A stretch of 38,837 nt of DNA from contig CAZSWR010000026.1 of NCBI GenBank assembly GCA_964610885.1, forward strand, positions 1-38,837, written 5' to 3'. A program made the translations under genes and the position numbers. The DNA is from CAZSWR01 sp964610885. Lineage in GTDB: Bacteria; Bacteroidota; Ignavibacteria; Kapaibacteriales; UBA2268. The notes beneath the pieces are model-generated. The model did not search any database, had not been told where the DNA came from, and saw nothing but the letters and a program-made list of their open reading frames with translations. Positions 1-7,778 of the stretch are shown here, piece by piece (the stretch's first letter is position 1; each line of letters begins with the position of its first letter).

Positions 1-312
1 GTCCTTATTTTACGATCTGGACTTAGGTTCAATTAAAACGTTTTGGACAGCTGTGGTGAATCGTTAGTTGTTATTACTTTGGCAAATAAATAATTGCTTA
101 TAATGGTAGTATTTGTACCTATCGGACTGTGATTATGGGGTGGGTTTGAAATACTGAGTATATATTCTTGAATAAAGGCAAGAGAAAGAAAAGTATTTAT
201 TTGATATCTACTCCCATGCGATATTAATTCAATTCGTGGAAAAATATCCGAGCGATACAGGCGAACGGCGTTTCGTGGATGCTACAATGTTAATACAAAC
301 TAAAAATATTAG
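1..312. other. Gene-free stretch downstream of polX
   Basis: AT-rich sequence with no convincing reading frame on either strand and no recognisable RNA gene. A TATAAT-like hexamer lies at 99-104 on the plus strand, but nothing that looks like a gene follows it. No clear terminator hairpin for the minus-strand gene that ends at 313 was found here. Confidence 0.5.
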
Positions 313-2013
313 CTACAGAATCCCGAAACGCTTGCGGAAATCGGCCAAACTCAGGCAATTCACTATGTCGTCCGGTTCGAGACCGGCCTTGCGGGCCACG
401 CTGACGCCATAATAAACGTCCGAAAGGGTTTCGGTTTTGTGCGAGTCGGGGTTAATTGCCAATTTCATACCCAAACTCTTGGCGTATTCGGCATTGCGCC
501 ACGAAAGGTCCAACCTGTATGGATTGGCATTGATTTCGATGACCTTGCCCAAGTCTGCCGCGGCGCGAATCACTTCGCCGATATTGACCGGATACTCTTC
601 GCGGGCCAGGAGTAGCCTGCCGGTTGGGTGGCCGAGTATGTCCACGTGTGGGCTTTCGATGGCGCGAATAAGGCGGCGAGTCATGTCGGCCTCGGCCATT
701 TTGAAGCCCGAATGCACGGAAGCCACTACCAAATCGAAGCGTGCGAGGAAGTCGTCTGAATAGTCCAAACTGCCGTCCATGAGTATATCCGTTTCGATTC
801 CTTTCAGAATGAAAATGCCCAGGCCCTCGGCGTTGAGCCTGTCCATTTCCTCGTGTTGCTCGAGAACTCTCTGCTCGGAAAGCCCGCCGGCGTACGAAGC
901 GGATTTGCTGTGGTCGCAGATTGCAATGTAATCGAAGCCCAAATCCTTGGCGGCAAGGGCCATATCCCTCATGCTGTTGGTGCCGTCGCTGTAATTGGAG
1001 TGCACGTGGAGCATTCCGCGCAGGTCTTCGTTCTCCACCAAATGTGGCAATTCGCCGCGAGCAGCCTTGAGTATGTATTCTGGCGATTCGCGCAATTCCG
1101 GCGCGACGAATTCCAGCCCGAGCGCTGTGTAGAGTTCCATTTCGGTCGAGAAATTCGCAATTTCGCCTGATTGGCCGACGAGCGAGTTCCCCGATTCGGC
1201 GAATCCTCTGCCTGCGGCATATTCGGCGAAGGCAAGGGCATAGTCGCGGGCGGAAGTGGTTTGGTGTAGCCTCCAGACGAACTCATTTGGCCGAGCTATT
1301 TCGACGATAACGGGCATCTGAGGCCCGTCGGCGCCCTCCGATTGTGTGATTTCTGCGAAGCGGTCCTTGACCAACTGGCAACTTTCCGCCGGCGTATTCG
1401 ACGACACTATGAAGCGCAAGTCGGATTGGGTTTCCGCGAAACGGCGGGATTCGCCCGTGAATTCTGCTGATAGTACGCCGGGCAGTTGCCTGAGCGCCGA
1501 AAGCATTTCCCGCGCGGTCTCGAAGGCGTTCTGACGGCTGTACCGGCCTGCCGATGCTTTCCTGTGGGCCAGGCTGTTCGCAATTTGTTCGGCGAATTTT
1601 TTGCCGAAGCCTTTCGTGGCCTCCACTCGGCCATCCTTCACGGCCTTTTCCAAATCGTCGAGAGATTTAACGCCCGCCGCCAACCACAGAGTGCGTGCGC
1701 GCTTCGTACCCAGCCCGGAAATTTTAACGACGTCCAAAAGAGTGATCGGAACCTCGAGAGTTAGTTTTTCGAAGAACTCGATCTTGCCGCTTGCGAAGAA
1801 TTCCTCGGTTTTCGCGGCGAGTGCTTTCCCAAAGCCATCGACCGAATCCACTCGGCCCTCGGCGGCGAGTTGCTCGAAATTGTGCGCCGAAGAGCGGATG
1901 ACCTCGGCAGCGGCGCGGTACGCCCTGGTTTTGAATTCCGTTTCGCCTTTGATTTCCAGTAGCGAGGCTATGCTCTCGAAGATTCTGGCTAATTGTTTCT
2001 CTTTCTTTGTCAT
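313..2013 (-). CDS. polX: PolX-family protein: HhH plus degenerate polymerase domain plus intact PHP phosphoesterase
   Basis: This 566-residue protein has the full architecture of bacterial family X DNA polymerases (about 570 aa): an N-terminal helix-hairpin-helix region (residues about 5-150), a nucleotidyltransferase-like domain (about 160-300) and a C-terminal PHP domain (about 333-566). The PHP metal ligands all look present: HVHSNYSDG at 336-344, D367/H368, E407, H434, H462 and D523/H525. In the polymerase domain the expected GSxRR is GESRR (187-191), the catalytic DxD is D198-L-R200, the third carboxylate position is a glutamate (E238), and the TGSK/HN substrate motif reads TTSA/DY. The protein is therefore probably a PHP 3'-5' exonuclease or AP endonuclease acting in base excision repair, with polymerase activity weak or absent; that last step is inference. 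I chose the ATG at 2013, 7 bp after the capA stop codon. An in-frame TTG at 2055 would overlap capA. Confidence 0.85.
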   Translation of the reverse strand: MTKKEKQLARIFESIASLLEIKGETEFKTRAYRAAAEVIRSSAHNFEQLAAEGRVDSVDGFGKALAAKTEEFFASGKIEFFEKLTLEVPITLLDVVKISGLGTKRARTLWLAAGVKSLDDLEKAVKDGRVEATKGFGKKFAEQIANSLAHRKASAGRYSRQNAFETAREMLSALRQLPGVLSAEFTGESRRFAETQSDLRFIVSSNTPAESCQLVKDRFAEITQSEGADGPQMPVIVEIARPNEFVWRLHQTTSARDYALAFAEYAAGRGFAESGNSLVGQSGEIANFSTEMELYTALGLEFVAPELRESPEYILKAARGELPHLVENEDLRGMLHVHSNYSDGTNSMRDMALAAKDLGFDYIAICDHSKSASYAGGLSEQRVLEQHEEMDRLNAEGLGIFILKGIETDILMDGSLDYSDDFLARFDLVVASVHSGFKMAEADMTRRLIRAIESPHVDILGHPTGRLLLAREEYPVNIGEVIRAAADLGKVIEINANPYRLDLSWRNAEYAKSLGMKLAINPDSHKTETLSDVYYGVSVARKAGLEPDDIVNCLSLADFRKRFGIL

Positions 2014-2020
2014 TGTGCGC

Positions 2021-3058
2021 TTATCTTTTTGGAGTGAATTCGTAATCTTTGCCAAAAATGAATGAATCGGGCGCGAACTCTTCCGTTAGCTCTTGGAGCA
2101 ATCTGGCTCCGCGCTGCTTTGCATCCACGTAGGGTATGCCCGGAGATTTCTGTGCCGTCGGGATTATTTTGCCGCGAACGAAATCGCCATTCGTTTCGGA
2201 TATTTCAAAATCGAGGATTGCGGCAATCCCATTCTCGCCGCTCAAATTGAATCCGCTATACGTCAGGAAGTTCCCCAGCGAATACGCAATGAGCTTGTTT
2301 TTGTATAATTCCATTGCCCGGAGCACGTGCGGCCCGCTGCCCAAGACGACGTCTGCGCCGGCATCGACCGCCCTGCGAGCGAAAGCAACCACGTTCCCGC
2401 GGTTTTCGCCGAGGAAAGTCTCTTGTTTGTCCTCAACTCGCATCGCTCGGCGACCCTCGGCCCCGCCATGGAAATAGACGATTACGATCTCGGAAAATGA
2501 TTTTAGGCGGCGGATAACGCTGTCTGCCTCGCGGAGATTGTTAATACTATATGAATCCCTGTCGAAACCGAAAGCAGCGAAAGATACTCGCTTTTCGCGC
2601 AGTCCAGTAACCATGGGTTGGCGCTTGGCCGCGTACGTGATCCCGTTGCGGTAGAGTTCTGCCATTGCGTTCGTGTATCCGGTACGGCCATAGTCGTCCG
2701 AGTGGTTGTTGTCCATCGCAAGGTGCGTGAATCCCAATTGTTTCAATACGGAGATTAGTTCGGGGCTTGTGCCGAACTCGAAGCAAGTCTTGGCCTTGCG
2801 CGAGGCATCCGTGCATTTCGATGGGGAAATTCCCTCGGCGGCGACCGAGCATTCCAGATTGCCAATCGTGAGGTCTGCGTTCTTGAGCGCATCGCCAAGG
2901 GAAACTATGAATTCCTGCCCGCCCTTTTTGGGCATCGACGCGGACGATCGCGAGCCGGGCATGACGTCCCCGACGGCTTTGATCCTTATGGTATTAACAG
3001 ACTGAGCCGCCGAAGTGGCAGCCCAGAGTATCATTAGAGCAATTATTTTTATGCGCAT
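2021..3058 (-). CDS. CapA-family (PGA_cap) secreted metallophosphatase-like protein
   Basis: A 345-residue protein with an N-terminal signal peptide (MRIKIIALMILWAATSAAQ) and a calcineurin-like fold of the CapA/poly-gamma-glutamate capsule family. Visible family motifs, in order, are AVGDVMPG, NLECSVA, NNHSDDYG, YFHGGAE, GSGPHVL and AYSLGNFL, corresponding to the usual GD, NLE, NNH-DYG, H-G-E, PH and YSLGNF blocks. In Bacillus, CapA takes part in poly-gamma-glutamate export; in most other bacteria the substrate is unknown, and no capB/capC partner is nearby here. It is expected in the periplasm. It lies between upp (16 bp upstream) and polX (7 bp downstream) and is probably cotranscribed with them. 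The ATG at 3058 is preferred because it begins the signal peptide and avoids overlap with upp; an upstream TTG at 3091 is possible but unlikely. Confidence 0.85.
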   Translation of the reverse strand: MRIKIIALMILWAATSAAQSVNTIRIKAVGDVMPGSRSSASMPKKGGQEFIVSLGDALKNADLTIGNLECSVAAEGISPSKCTDASRKAKTCFEFGTSPELISVLKQLGFTHLAMDNNHSDDYGRTGYTNAMAELYRNGITYAAKRQPMVTGLREKRVSFAAFGFDRDSYSINNLREADSVIRRLKSFSEIVIVYFHGGAEGRRAMRVEDKQETFLGENRGNVVAFARRAVDAGADVVLGSGPHVLRAMELYKNKLIAYSLGNFLTYSGFNLSGENGIAAILDFEISETNGDFVRGKIIPTAQKSPGIPYVDAKQRGARLLQELTEEFAPDSFIFGKDYEFTPKR

Positions 3059-3074
3059 TGTTGTTATGATTGGT

Positions 3075-3695
3075 TTACGCCATGCCGACAAATCTGTCTC
3101 CGGCGTCCCCGAGTCCCGGGAGTATGTATCCGACGTCGTTCAGGCAGCGGTCGAGAGCGGCTGTGATAATGTTGATGTTTTTGAACTCGGCAAGCACGTT
3201 TTCGATGCCTTCCGGCGTGGCAATCGCGCAGCACACTGTGATGTCTTCGACGCCTTCCAGCTGGAGCCTGGCCAGGGTGGCCTTCAGAGAGCCGCCGGTG
3301 GCCAACATGACGTCCAGCACATAGACGCTGGTGCGTGCGCTAACCTGCGGGAATGAGAACATATACTCATCCGGTTCGAGAGTTTTTTCGTTTCGCTTCA
3401 TGCCGATGAAACCGGTTACGGCGTCGGGATACATCCTCTGGAATGGCTCGAGTAGCGCAAGCCCTGCCCTGAGGACCGGAACGAAGACCACGTCGCGATC
3501 CACTCGGAATCCGGTTGTTTTTTCCATTGGGGTTTCCACTTCGCATTCGCTGATGCGGAGGTTTTCCATTGCCGTAATTGCAAGGTTCGTCCCGATGATT
3601 TCTGCTGCGCGCCTAAACTTGGGCGAATTACTGTTTTTGTCGCGCAATTCCGTCAGGAAATGGTGCACGAGCGGGTGGTCGAGTATTGTTATCAT
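3075..3695 (-). CDS. upp: Uracil phosphoribosyltransferase
   Basis: A 206-residue cytoplasmic enzyme of pyrimidine salvage that converts uracil and PRPP to UMP and pyrophosphate. The length matches the family (about 208 aa). The PRPP-binding loop reads VYVLDVMLATGGSLKAT, a conserved block near residues 75-81 reads VLRAGLA, and the C-terminal uracil-binding segment ends PGLGDAGDRFVG. It is separated from the upstream TatD/outer-membrane frame by 98 bp, so it could have its own promoter, and is followed after 16 bp by the CapA-like gene. Nothing unusual is seen in the protein itself. Confidence 0.95.
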   Translation of the reverse strand: MITILDHPLVHHFLTELRDKNSNSPKFRRAAEIIGTNLAITAMENLRISECEVETPMEKTTGFRVDRDVVFVPVLRAGLALLEPFQRMYPDAVTGFIGMKRNEKTLEPDEYMFSFPQVSARTSVYVLDVMLATGGSLKATLARLQLEGVEDITVCCAIATPEGIENVLAEFKNINIITAALDRCLNDVGYILPGLGDAGDRFVGMA

Positions 3696-3793
3696 TTTCT
3701 GTACTTCAATATATTTTTACTCTTTGCTTTTCTTTATTTGGTCCGATTCAAATTAACGTCCAACATGTCCGCGGGTTCAAGCTCGGAACACAT

Positions 3794-4516
3794 TTAGAAA
3801 TTCGGATAAAAAATTATGCCAAACTGCGGAATCGAATAAAAAGTTGACATTTCGATCTTTTTTGTAAGTTTTTTATTCGGGTCGTCTGGGTCGATAATCG
3901 TGGCTGTGGTGCGTTTGAAGGGGAATGTAACTTTCCACTCTGCGGTAAGGTTCACGAGGCCGAATTTGAAACAATCGATATTGATGTTGAAGCCGAGGCC
4001 CACGTTGACGCCCAACACGTTGAATTTGTGGTCGTAGCCTTCGGGGCCGCCGTCGTCGTAGTGGTTCATTATGTACGAAAGGCCTGTGGTGGCGTAGTAA
4101 TTGACGCGGCTTTCGTAGTTCGGGATCCAATGGGCCGACAGGTCGAAGAAAGTGTGGTGGTTAGGGCCGTGTGTAGGATCTTTTTCTGTCGGCTTAGTAT
4201 TTTTGCCGTAAATTACGGTAAAATCCAGCAAAAGATAATGCTCGAGGCCATAGCTGACTCGCCCGCCATAGGCGAAGATGCCTTCGTTAGAGATGTCTTT
4301 TTCGCCTTCGGTCAGGAATTGCGTATCGACTGTGGTTAGCGACCCGAAGATCGGGCCGATTCCAAGCACTTTGTTGAAGCGTGGTTTGAGCGCAGTGGAT
4401 TCGGCAGGTGTTCCGTTGTCCGTATCTTCCTGCGCTGCGAGGGTAAGCGTGGATGAACAAATAGCGATGAGTAGGAGAAACAGCTTGAACAAGCGTTTTG
4501 CATTGTTAGTTGTCAT
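3794..4516 (-). CDS. Outer-membrane beta-barrel protein, probably started inside the tatD frame
   Basis: Starting at the ATG at 4516 gives a 240-residue precursor. Its first 28 residues are a good signal peptide: a basic n-region containing AKR and a K, the hydrophobic core LFLLLIAICSSTLTL, and a likely cleavage site before Q29. The mature part has alternating beta-strand patterns (GIFAYGGRVSYGL, LNFNVLGVNVGLGF-like strands) and ends in NF, a typical outer-membrane barrel signature. A strong Shine-Dalgarno sequence, GAAGAGGT, lies 7 nt upstream of this ATG, inside the tatD coding sequence. The codons for the TatD C-terminal helix therefore serve as the export signal of the second protein. Function is unknown; size and strand pattern suggest a small porin-like barrel. 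The alternative is a single 481-residue fusion, or a stop codon lost by mutation or sequencing error. Confidence 0.6.
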   Translation of the reverse strand: MTTNNAKRLFKLFLLLIAICSSTLTLAAQEDTDNGTPAESTALKPRFNKVLGIGPIFGSLTTVDTQFLTEGEKDISNEGIFAYGGRVSYGLEHYLLLDFTVIYGKNTKPTEKDPTHGPNHHTFFDLSAHWIPNYESRVNYYATTGLSYIMNHYDDGGPEGYDHKFNVLGVNVGLGFNINIDCFKFGLVNLTAEWKVTFPFKRTTATIIDPDDPNKKLTKKIEMSTFYSIPQFGIIFYPNF

Positions 4517-5239
4517 CGAAATTACCTCTTCAATATTGATTGATTTTATTTCTGCAATTTTTTCGGCTACTGACCGAACCATCGATGGTTCGTTGCGTTT
4601 CCCCCGATTGGGCGCCGGAGCCATCCAGGGGCAATCGGTTTCGAGCATAATCCGCTCCAGCGGTGCCTGGAGCACTACGTCAGAAAGCGTGGATTTTTTG
4701 AAAGTAATGTTCCCCGTAAACGAAACATGCAATCCCATATCGATTGCGCGGCGCATCATCTCCACATCGGACGAAAAGCAATGCAAAACGCCGCTAATGG
4801 CGCGCCCACTGGCGGCAGCCTCCAGCGTGGCGATAATGTCCGAGTCCGCATCGCGGTTGTGAATGATGACGGGCAAATCAAGCTCTTGGGCCAACCGGAG
4901 CTGAGATGAGAATGCTTCGATTTGCTTTTCCTTGGGCGAATAGTCGTAATAATAATCCAGCCCGATCTCGCCAATTGCGCAGCATTTCGCGCTGGCGGCA
5001 TATTGGCGGACAGCGCCGAGCATTCCGTCGCCGAAGTCCTTCGTGTCGTGCGGATGCACTCCGTAGGCTGCGTACACCATTGGGTATTGCTCCGCCACTC
5101 GCCGGACGCGCTCGAATGTGTTCGGTTCGATGGCCGGAATGATCATCGCCTCGACGCCGGCCGCGCGGGCGCGTTCGACGACCTCGGGGAGGTCTGCGGC
5201 AAAGGCATCGGTGTCTATGTGGGCGTGCGTGTCTATCAT
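3794..5239 (-). CDS. tatD: TatD-family metal-dependent hydrolase in one frame with an outer-membrane protein
   Basis: The first about 254 residues are a complete TatD-type deoxyribonuclease: HAH metal site at 4-6, GEIGLDYYY, IIHNRDAD, LHCFSS and the terminal LETDCPW aspartate. TatD enzymes normally end right after a segment like TTxNAKRLFxL, and here the frame reads MTTNNAKRLFKLF (residues 242-254) and simply continues. What follows is a signal-peptide core and a beta-barrel-like region that ends in phenylalanine at residue 481. No stop codon separates the two parts. The gene starts with an ATG at 5239 that shares the four bases ATGA with the bcp stop codon, so it is probably translationally coupled to bcp. 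Coding continuity with upstream codons as far as 5620 is only the shadow of bcp. A cytoplasmic nuclease joined to an exported barrel makes little functional sense, so internal initiation at 4516 (next entry) is the likely way both products are made. Confidence 0.8.
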   Translation of the reverse strand: MIDTHAHIDTDAFAADLPEVVERARAAGVEAMIIPAIEPNTFERVRRVAEQYPMVYAAYGVHPHDTKDFGDGMLGAVRQYAASAKCCAIGEIGLDYYYDYSPKEKQIEAFSSQLRLAQELDLPVIIHNRDADSDIIATLEAAASGRAISGVLHCFSSDVEMMRRAIDMGLHVSFTGNITFKKSTLSDVVLQAPLERIMLETDCPWMAPAPNRGKRNEPSMVRSVAEKIAEIKSINIEEVISMTTNNAKRLFKLFLLLIAICSSTLTLAAQEDTDNGTPAESTALKPRFNKVLGIGPIFGSLTTVDTQFLTEGEKDISNEGIFAYGGRVSYGLEHYLLLDFTVIYGKNTKPTEKDPTHGPNHHTFFDLSAHWIPNYESRVNYYATTGLSYIMNHYDDGGPEGYDHKFNVLGVNVGLGFNINIDCFKFGLVNLTAEWKVTFPFKRTTATIIDPDDPNKKLTKKIEMSTFYSIPQFGIIFYPNF

Positions 5240-5703
5240 TGCGCTTTGAGTTCCTCCAAACGGCTGATGACCTCGTCGGCATGGCCCGTAACCGAGACTT
5301 TCCTCCAGGCTGCGCGGACAATGCCGTCCGGGCCGATGATGAATGTGGAGCGAACTATTCCGAAATATTTCTTGCCGTACATGGACTTCTCGCCCCATGC
5401 GCCATAGCTCTCCGCGGCGGAGTGCTGTGGGTCCGAAGCCAGCACAAACGGCAGCGAGTGCTTTTCGGCAAAGCGGGCGTGGGAGGCCGTGCTGTCCGGG
5501 CTGACCCCGACGAGGGCCGCGCCATGGCCGGCAACGAGTTCCATGCGATCGCGAAAATCGCAGGCTTCCTTTGTGCAGCCCGATGTGTTGTCCTTCGGAT
5601 AGAAATACAATACAAGCCACGAATTGCGATAATCGGCCAGGCGTATTTCGCCCTTGTCTGTGGCCAGTGCGAAGTCTGGCGCTGCGCTTCCTATTTCGAC
5701 CAT
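5236..5703 (-). CDS. bcp: Peroxiredoxin, BCP/PrxQ type (thioredoxin-dependent thiol peroxidase)
   Basis: A 155-residue cytoplasmic peroxiredoxin that reduces hydrogen and organic peroxides using thioredoxin. The active-site segment YPKDNTSGCTKEACDF contains the peroxidatic cysteine C43 in the PxxxTxxC motif and a resolving cysteine C48 five residues later, the arrangement of the BCP/PrxQ subfamily. Further conserved blocks are the N-terminal GSAAPDF and the arginine-containing RSTFIIGPDG. The start ATG lies at the edge of a divergent AT-rich promoter region shared with the FKBP gene. Its stop codon overlaps the tatD start as ATGA, so the two are likely translated together. Confidence 0.95.
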   Translation of the reverse strand: MVEIGSAAPDFALATDKGEIRLADYRNSWLVLYFYPKDNTSGCTKEACDFRDRMELVAGHGAALVGVSPDSTASHARFAEKHSLPFVLASDPQHSAAESYGAWGEKSMYGKKYFGIVRSTFIIGPDGIVRAAWRKVSVTGHADEVISRLEELKAQ

Positions 5704-5871
5704 GTTGTTTGCCTCAAATTTACCATTTACAAATTTAGCAAGTAATGATTAAAAATAGTATTAATTAAATTTTATTTTTCCGGTTTACAACCTTTTTCAT
5801 ATATAAATTACGTAGAATTTCATAATTTTGTTTTTTGAAAAAAATGACTTTTTTATAAATTAAGGAAAAAC
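5704..5871. promoter_or_regulatory. Divergent promoter region between bcp and the FKBP lipoprotein gene
   Basis: A 168-bp AT-rich gap between divergent genes. On the plus strand TAATTTTG at 5822-5829 matches the Bacteroidetes -7 box TAnnTTTG, though the matching upstream TTTG box is weak. On the minus strand TAAATTTG occurs at 5730-5737 and again at 5715-5722 upstream of bcp. The FKBP gene has an AAGGA ribosome site 5 nt before its ATG. Confidence 0.35.
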
Positions 5872-6585
5872 ATGAAAAAAATCATTCTCCTGATTGCCAT
5901 CGTGGCGCTCGCAGCCTCTTGCAACAAATCGGCAAACACCGAAGACAAGAACATGATGGAAAGAGTTAGCTACGTGGTTGGCTACAATTTGGGTACGCAA
6001 ATGCACAAAGATTCGCTCGATATCGACGTCGATTCCTACCTATTAGGTCTTCGCCAAGCGCTCAAAGGCGATTCGAGCCGTTTCTCGGCCGCAGAAACCG
6101 ATTCGATTATGCGCCAATTCCAAGAGTTCATGGGCAAACGCGCCAAAGAAAAAGCATCGCGCGAGGCCGAAGCTAACTCCAAAGATGGAAATGCCTTCCT
6201 CGAGAGCAATAAATCCAAGCCTAACGTGAAAACGACAGCCTCTGGTCTCCAGATCGAAGTCGTGGCAGAGGGCGGAAACTCCGCTCCCAAGGAAACAGAC
6301 GTCGTGAACCTGAACATCAAGATGATGGACGTCAAGGGCAACGTACTTTTCGATTCGCAACAGGCCGGCGGCCCGCAACCATTCAAAATGAATGCTCAAC
6401 AATTCCCCGCCATCGACGAAGCAATCAAGACAATGAAGTTGGGACAAAAGGTTAAATTGGCCGTGCCCCCCGCACTCGCCTTTGGCGATCAGGGCAACCC
6501 GCAACTCAAGATCGGTCCGGGCCAAGTGCTCGTGATGGAAGTCGAGATGGTCTCCGTAGTGGACCCAGAAGCAGCCAAGAAATAA
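5872..6585 (+). CDS. FKBP-type peptidyl-prolyl isomerase lipoprotein (FkpA/Mip-like)
   Basis: A 237-residue lipoprotein with signal sequence and lipobox LAASC (lipidated C17). Residues about 30-115 resemble the helical FKBP_N dimerisation domain of FkpA/Mip (VSYVVGYNLGTQM is the characteristic start). Residues about 120-232 form the FKBP catalytic domain, with TTASGLQIEVVAEG, DVVNLNIKMMDVKGNVLFDS, IDEAIKTMKLGQKVKLAVPP and IGPGQVLVMEVEM. The protein should assist folding of envelope proteins from the periplasmic face of a membrane, which fits a genome section rich in outer-membrane proteins. The first helical part uses many charged residues (a likely coiled segment around residues 85-110). It has an AAGGA ribosome site 5 nt upstream and a strong terminator 21 bp after the stop. 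Some aromatic residues typical of active FKBP pockets are replaced, so catalytic strength is uncertain. Confidence 0.9.
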   Translation: MKKIILLIAIVALAASCNKSANTEDKNMMERVSYVVGYNLGTQMHKDSLDIDVDSYLLGLRQALKGDSSRFSAAETDSIMRQFQEFMGKRAKEKASREAEANSKDGNAFLESNKSKPNVKTTASGLQIEVVAEGGNSAPKETDVVNLNIKMMDVKGNVLFDSQQAGGPQPFKMNAQQFPAIDEAIKTMKLGQKVKLAVPPALAFGDQGNPQLKIGPGQVLVMEVEMVSVVDPEAAKK

Positions 6586-6606
6586 TGCTTCGAGAAATAT
6601 TGAAAA

Positions 6607-6642
6607 ACAAAACCCGCTCTCGTCAAGGGCGGGTTTTGTTTT
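6607..6642. terminator. Rho-independent terminator, probably bidirectional
   Basis: A perfect 11-bp stem, ACAAAACCCGC at 6607-6617 and GCGGGTTTTGT at 6629-6639, with an 11-nt loop and T-rich flanks on both strands. It lies between the convergent FKBP gene and the lipoprotein gene ending at 6677 and could serve both. Confidence 0.85.
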
Positions 6643-6676
6643 AATATATTACTGATATGGAAGCCAATATTTAGCT

Positions 6677-7288
6677 TCAAAGTACCTTAATTCTAACCGA
6701 ATCGACTGTTAATTCAAATGTAAGATTGCGTTGGACATCTTCGATTGAGTATGTTAAAACGTACTTGATTGGGTGGTCGATTGCATTTTGCTTGGCCTGC
6801 TTCAATTCATCTTTGCTGCAATTGCAAAAAACTGTATATAGCGGATAAGTCCTCCATTGAGTGGTTTCGACGTGTGTGTACCTATCTCTTTCGGCAAAGA
6901 ACGCAATATTGTCGGTTGGTGTGATTTCCTCGACGTATTTAGCGTGTGGCGGAATCATCAGAGGCGAATGCACCGGCGCTTGGTCCACGTGCTGGTCGCT
7001 AATGAAGCAGATCGGCTTTGACTTGCCATCGACCACCAACGCGCATTTGTCTTTGAGTATGAAAATAGCTTTGTCCGGCGAGTTGTTCGTTACCGAGACG
7101 ACTAACCGCGAGAAATCGCTCGTGAAAGAGAAAGACGCGCCGATAACGGAGTCTTTGTAAGTCATACTTTTGGGATTTGTTCCCGAGGTGGGTTGCGTCA
7201 GCTTGTGCGTGTAGCTTATCGAGTAGTAAGAGCAGCCGGAAGCGAAAATACAAAGCAAAAAGATTACGAATAATTTGTTAGCATTCAT
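6677..7288 (-). CDS. Lipoprotein of unknown function
   Basis: A 203-residue protein with a clear lipoprotein signal (FLLCIFASGC, lipidated C19). The mature part is mostly predicted beta-strand (for example ASFSFTSDFSRLVVSVTNNS and the C-terminal LTFELTVDSVRIKVL), with a short charged helix around KDELKQAKQNAI. The segment from about residue 50 resembles small Ig-like lipoproteins that carry a VTNNS-type strand, but I do not recognise a named family. It stands alone, convergent to the FKBP gene, and borders the accessory-looking gap to its right. The ATG at 7288 is supported by the signal peptide. Confidence 0.75.
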   Translation of the reverse strand: MNANKLFVIFLLCIFASGCSYYSISYTHKLTQPTSGTNPKSMTYKDSVIGASFSFTSDFSRLVVSVTNNSPDKAIFILKDKCALVVDGKSKPICFISDQHVDQAPVHSPLMIPPHAKYVEEITPTDNIAFFAERDRYTHVETTQWRTYPLYTVFCNCSKDELKQAKQNAIDHPIKYVLTYSIEDVQRNLTFELTVDSVRIKVL

Positions 7289-7405
7289 GCAATCAATCCT
7301 TTCTATTCTAAATAGTTCTTTGCAATTATGTCCGTTTGGGAATAAAACTCAATAGCATAAATTACGAGTTTGTAGTAAATAATCCAAACTTTTTGTAGGT
7401 TTTGT

Positions 7406-7735
7406 GATAAATCACATAAACTTTGGGCGAGGCTCTGGTATAGCGCCGATATTGATTTGATTGAAGTCCTAACAGAAACCGAAAGGCCAAGGAAATACTG
7501 AAGCGACCTTAAGTCGAAGCTAATCAAGGAAGGAAGTGAACTGTCCGAAAAAATCGGACAGTTGAAAATGTCTGCTGATGATGGGAAAATGCGTATTTCA
7601 GACGTTGCCGATACCGAACAATTATTCAGGCTGATTAATGTCGATACATTGAAGAAGTTAATTACAGCTATTTGCTTTTTTTTGATGGGCGCTGAATACT
7701 CACTATTCGGTAAGAGTTTCCAACATATCTCGTAG
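7406..7735 (+). pseudogene. Broken Bro-N (BRO/antirepressor family) gene fragment
   Basis: Reading frame +1 from 7406 gives an uninterrupted Bro-N-like segment except for one stop: LWYSADIDLIEVLTETERPRKY (part at 7433-7498), then TGA at 7499-7501 exactly where family members have the tryptophan of RPRKYWSDLK, then SDLKSKLIKEGSELSEKI and QLKMSADDGKMRISDVADTEQLFRLI up to about 7636. After that the similarity stops, so the usual IQSIPSPKAEP block is missing. The start is also lost. Bro-N proteins are phage or mobile-element antirepressors and DNA-damage-inducible (DinD-like) proteins. The frame closes with TAG at 7733-7735. This is a relic without a working product. The hairpin CTGTCCGA/TCGGACAG at 7541-7561 lies inside the coding frame and is probably fortuitous. 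Confidence 0.8.
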
Positions 7736-7778
7736 CGATTATACTCTGGTAGAATTCGAAACCAAATTCATCTTGGTT

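Noticed and set aside
99..104. TATAAT hexamer as a promoter
   Set aside because: No gene follows it on the plus strand and the -35 region is poor.
5240..5620. Extra 127 codons in frame before tatD
   Set aside because: They read a shifted frame of the bcp peroxiredoxin gene, are arginine- and proline-rich nonsense, and the tatD enzyme clearly begins at the ATG at 5239 (MIDTHAH).
7499..7501. TGA read as tryptophan (alternative genetic code)
   Set aside because: Several intact genes here end in TGA (for example bcp and the secreted gene at 13366) and all use TGG for tryptophan; the stop simply disrupts the Bro-N gene.
7303..7527. A 74-aa minus-strand frame
   Set aside because: It is antisense to the Bro-N relic, whose plus-strand reading is far more convincing; no ribosome site or family match.
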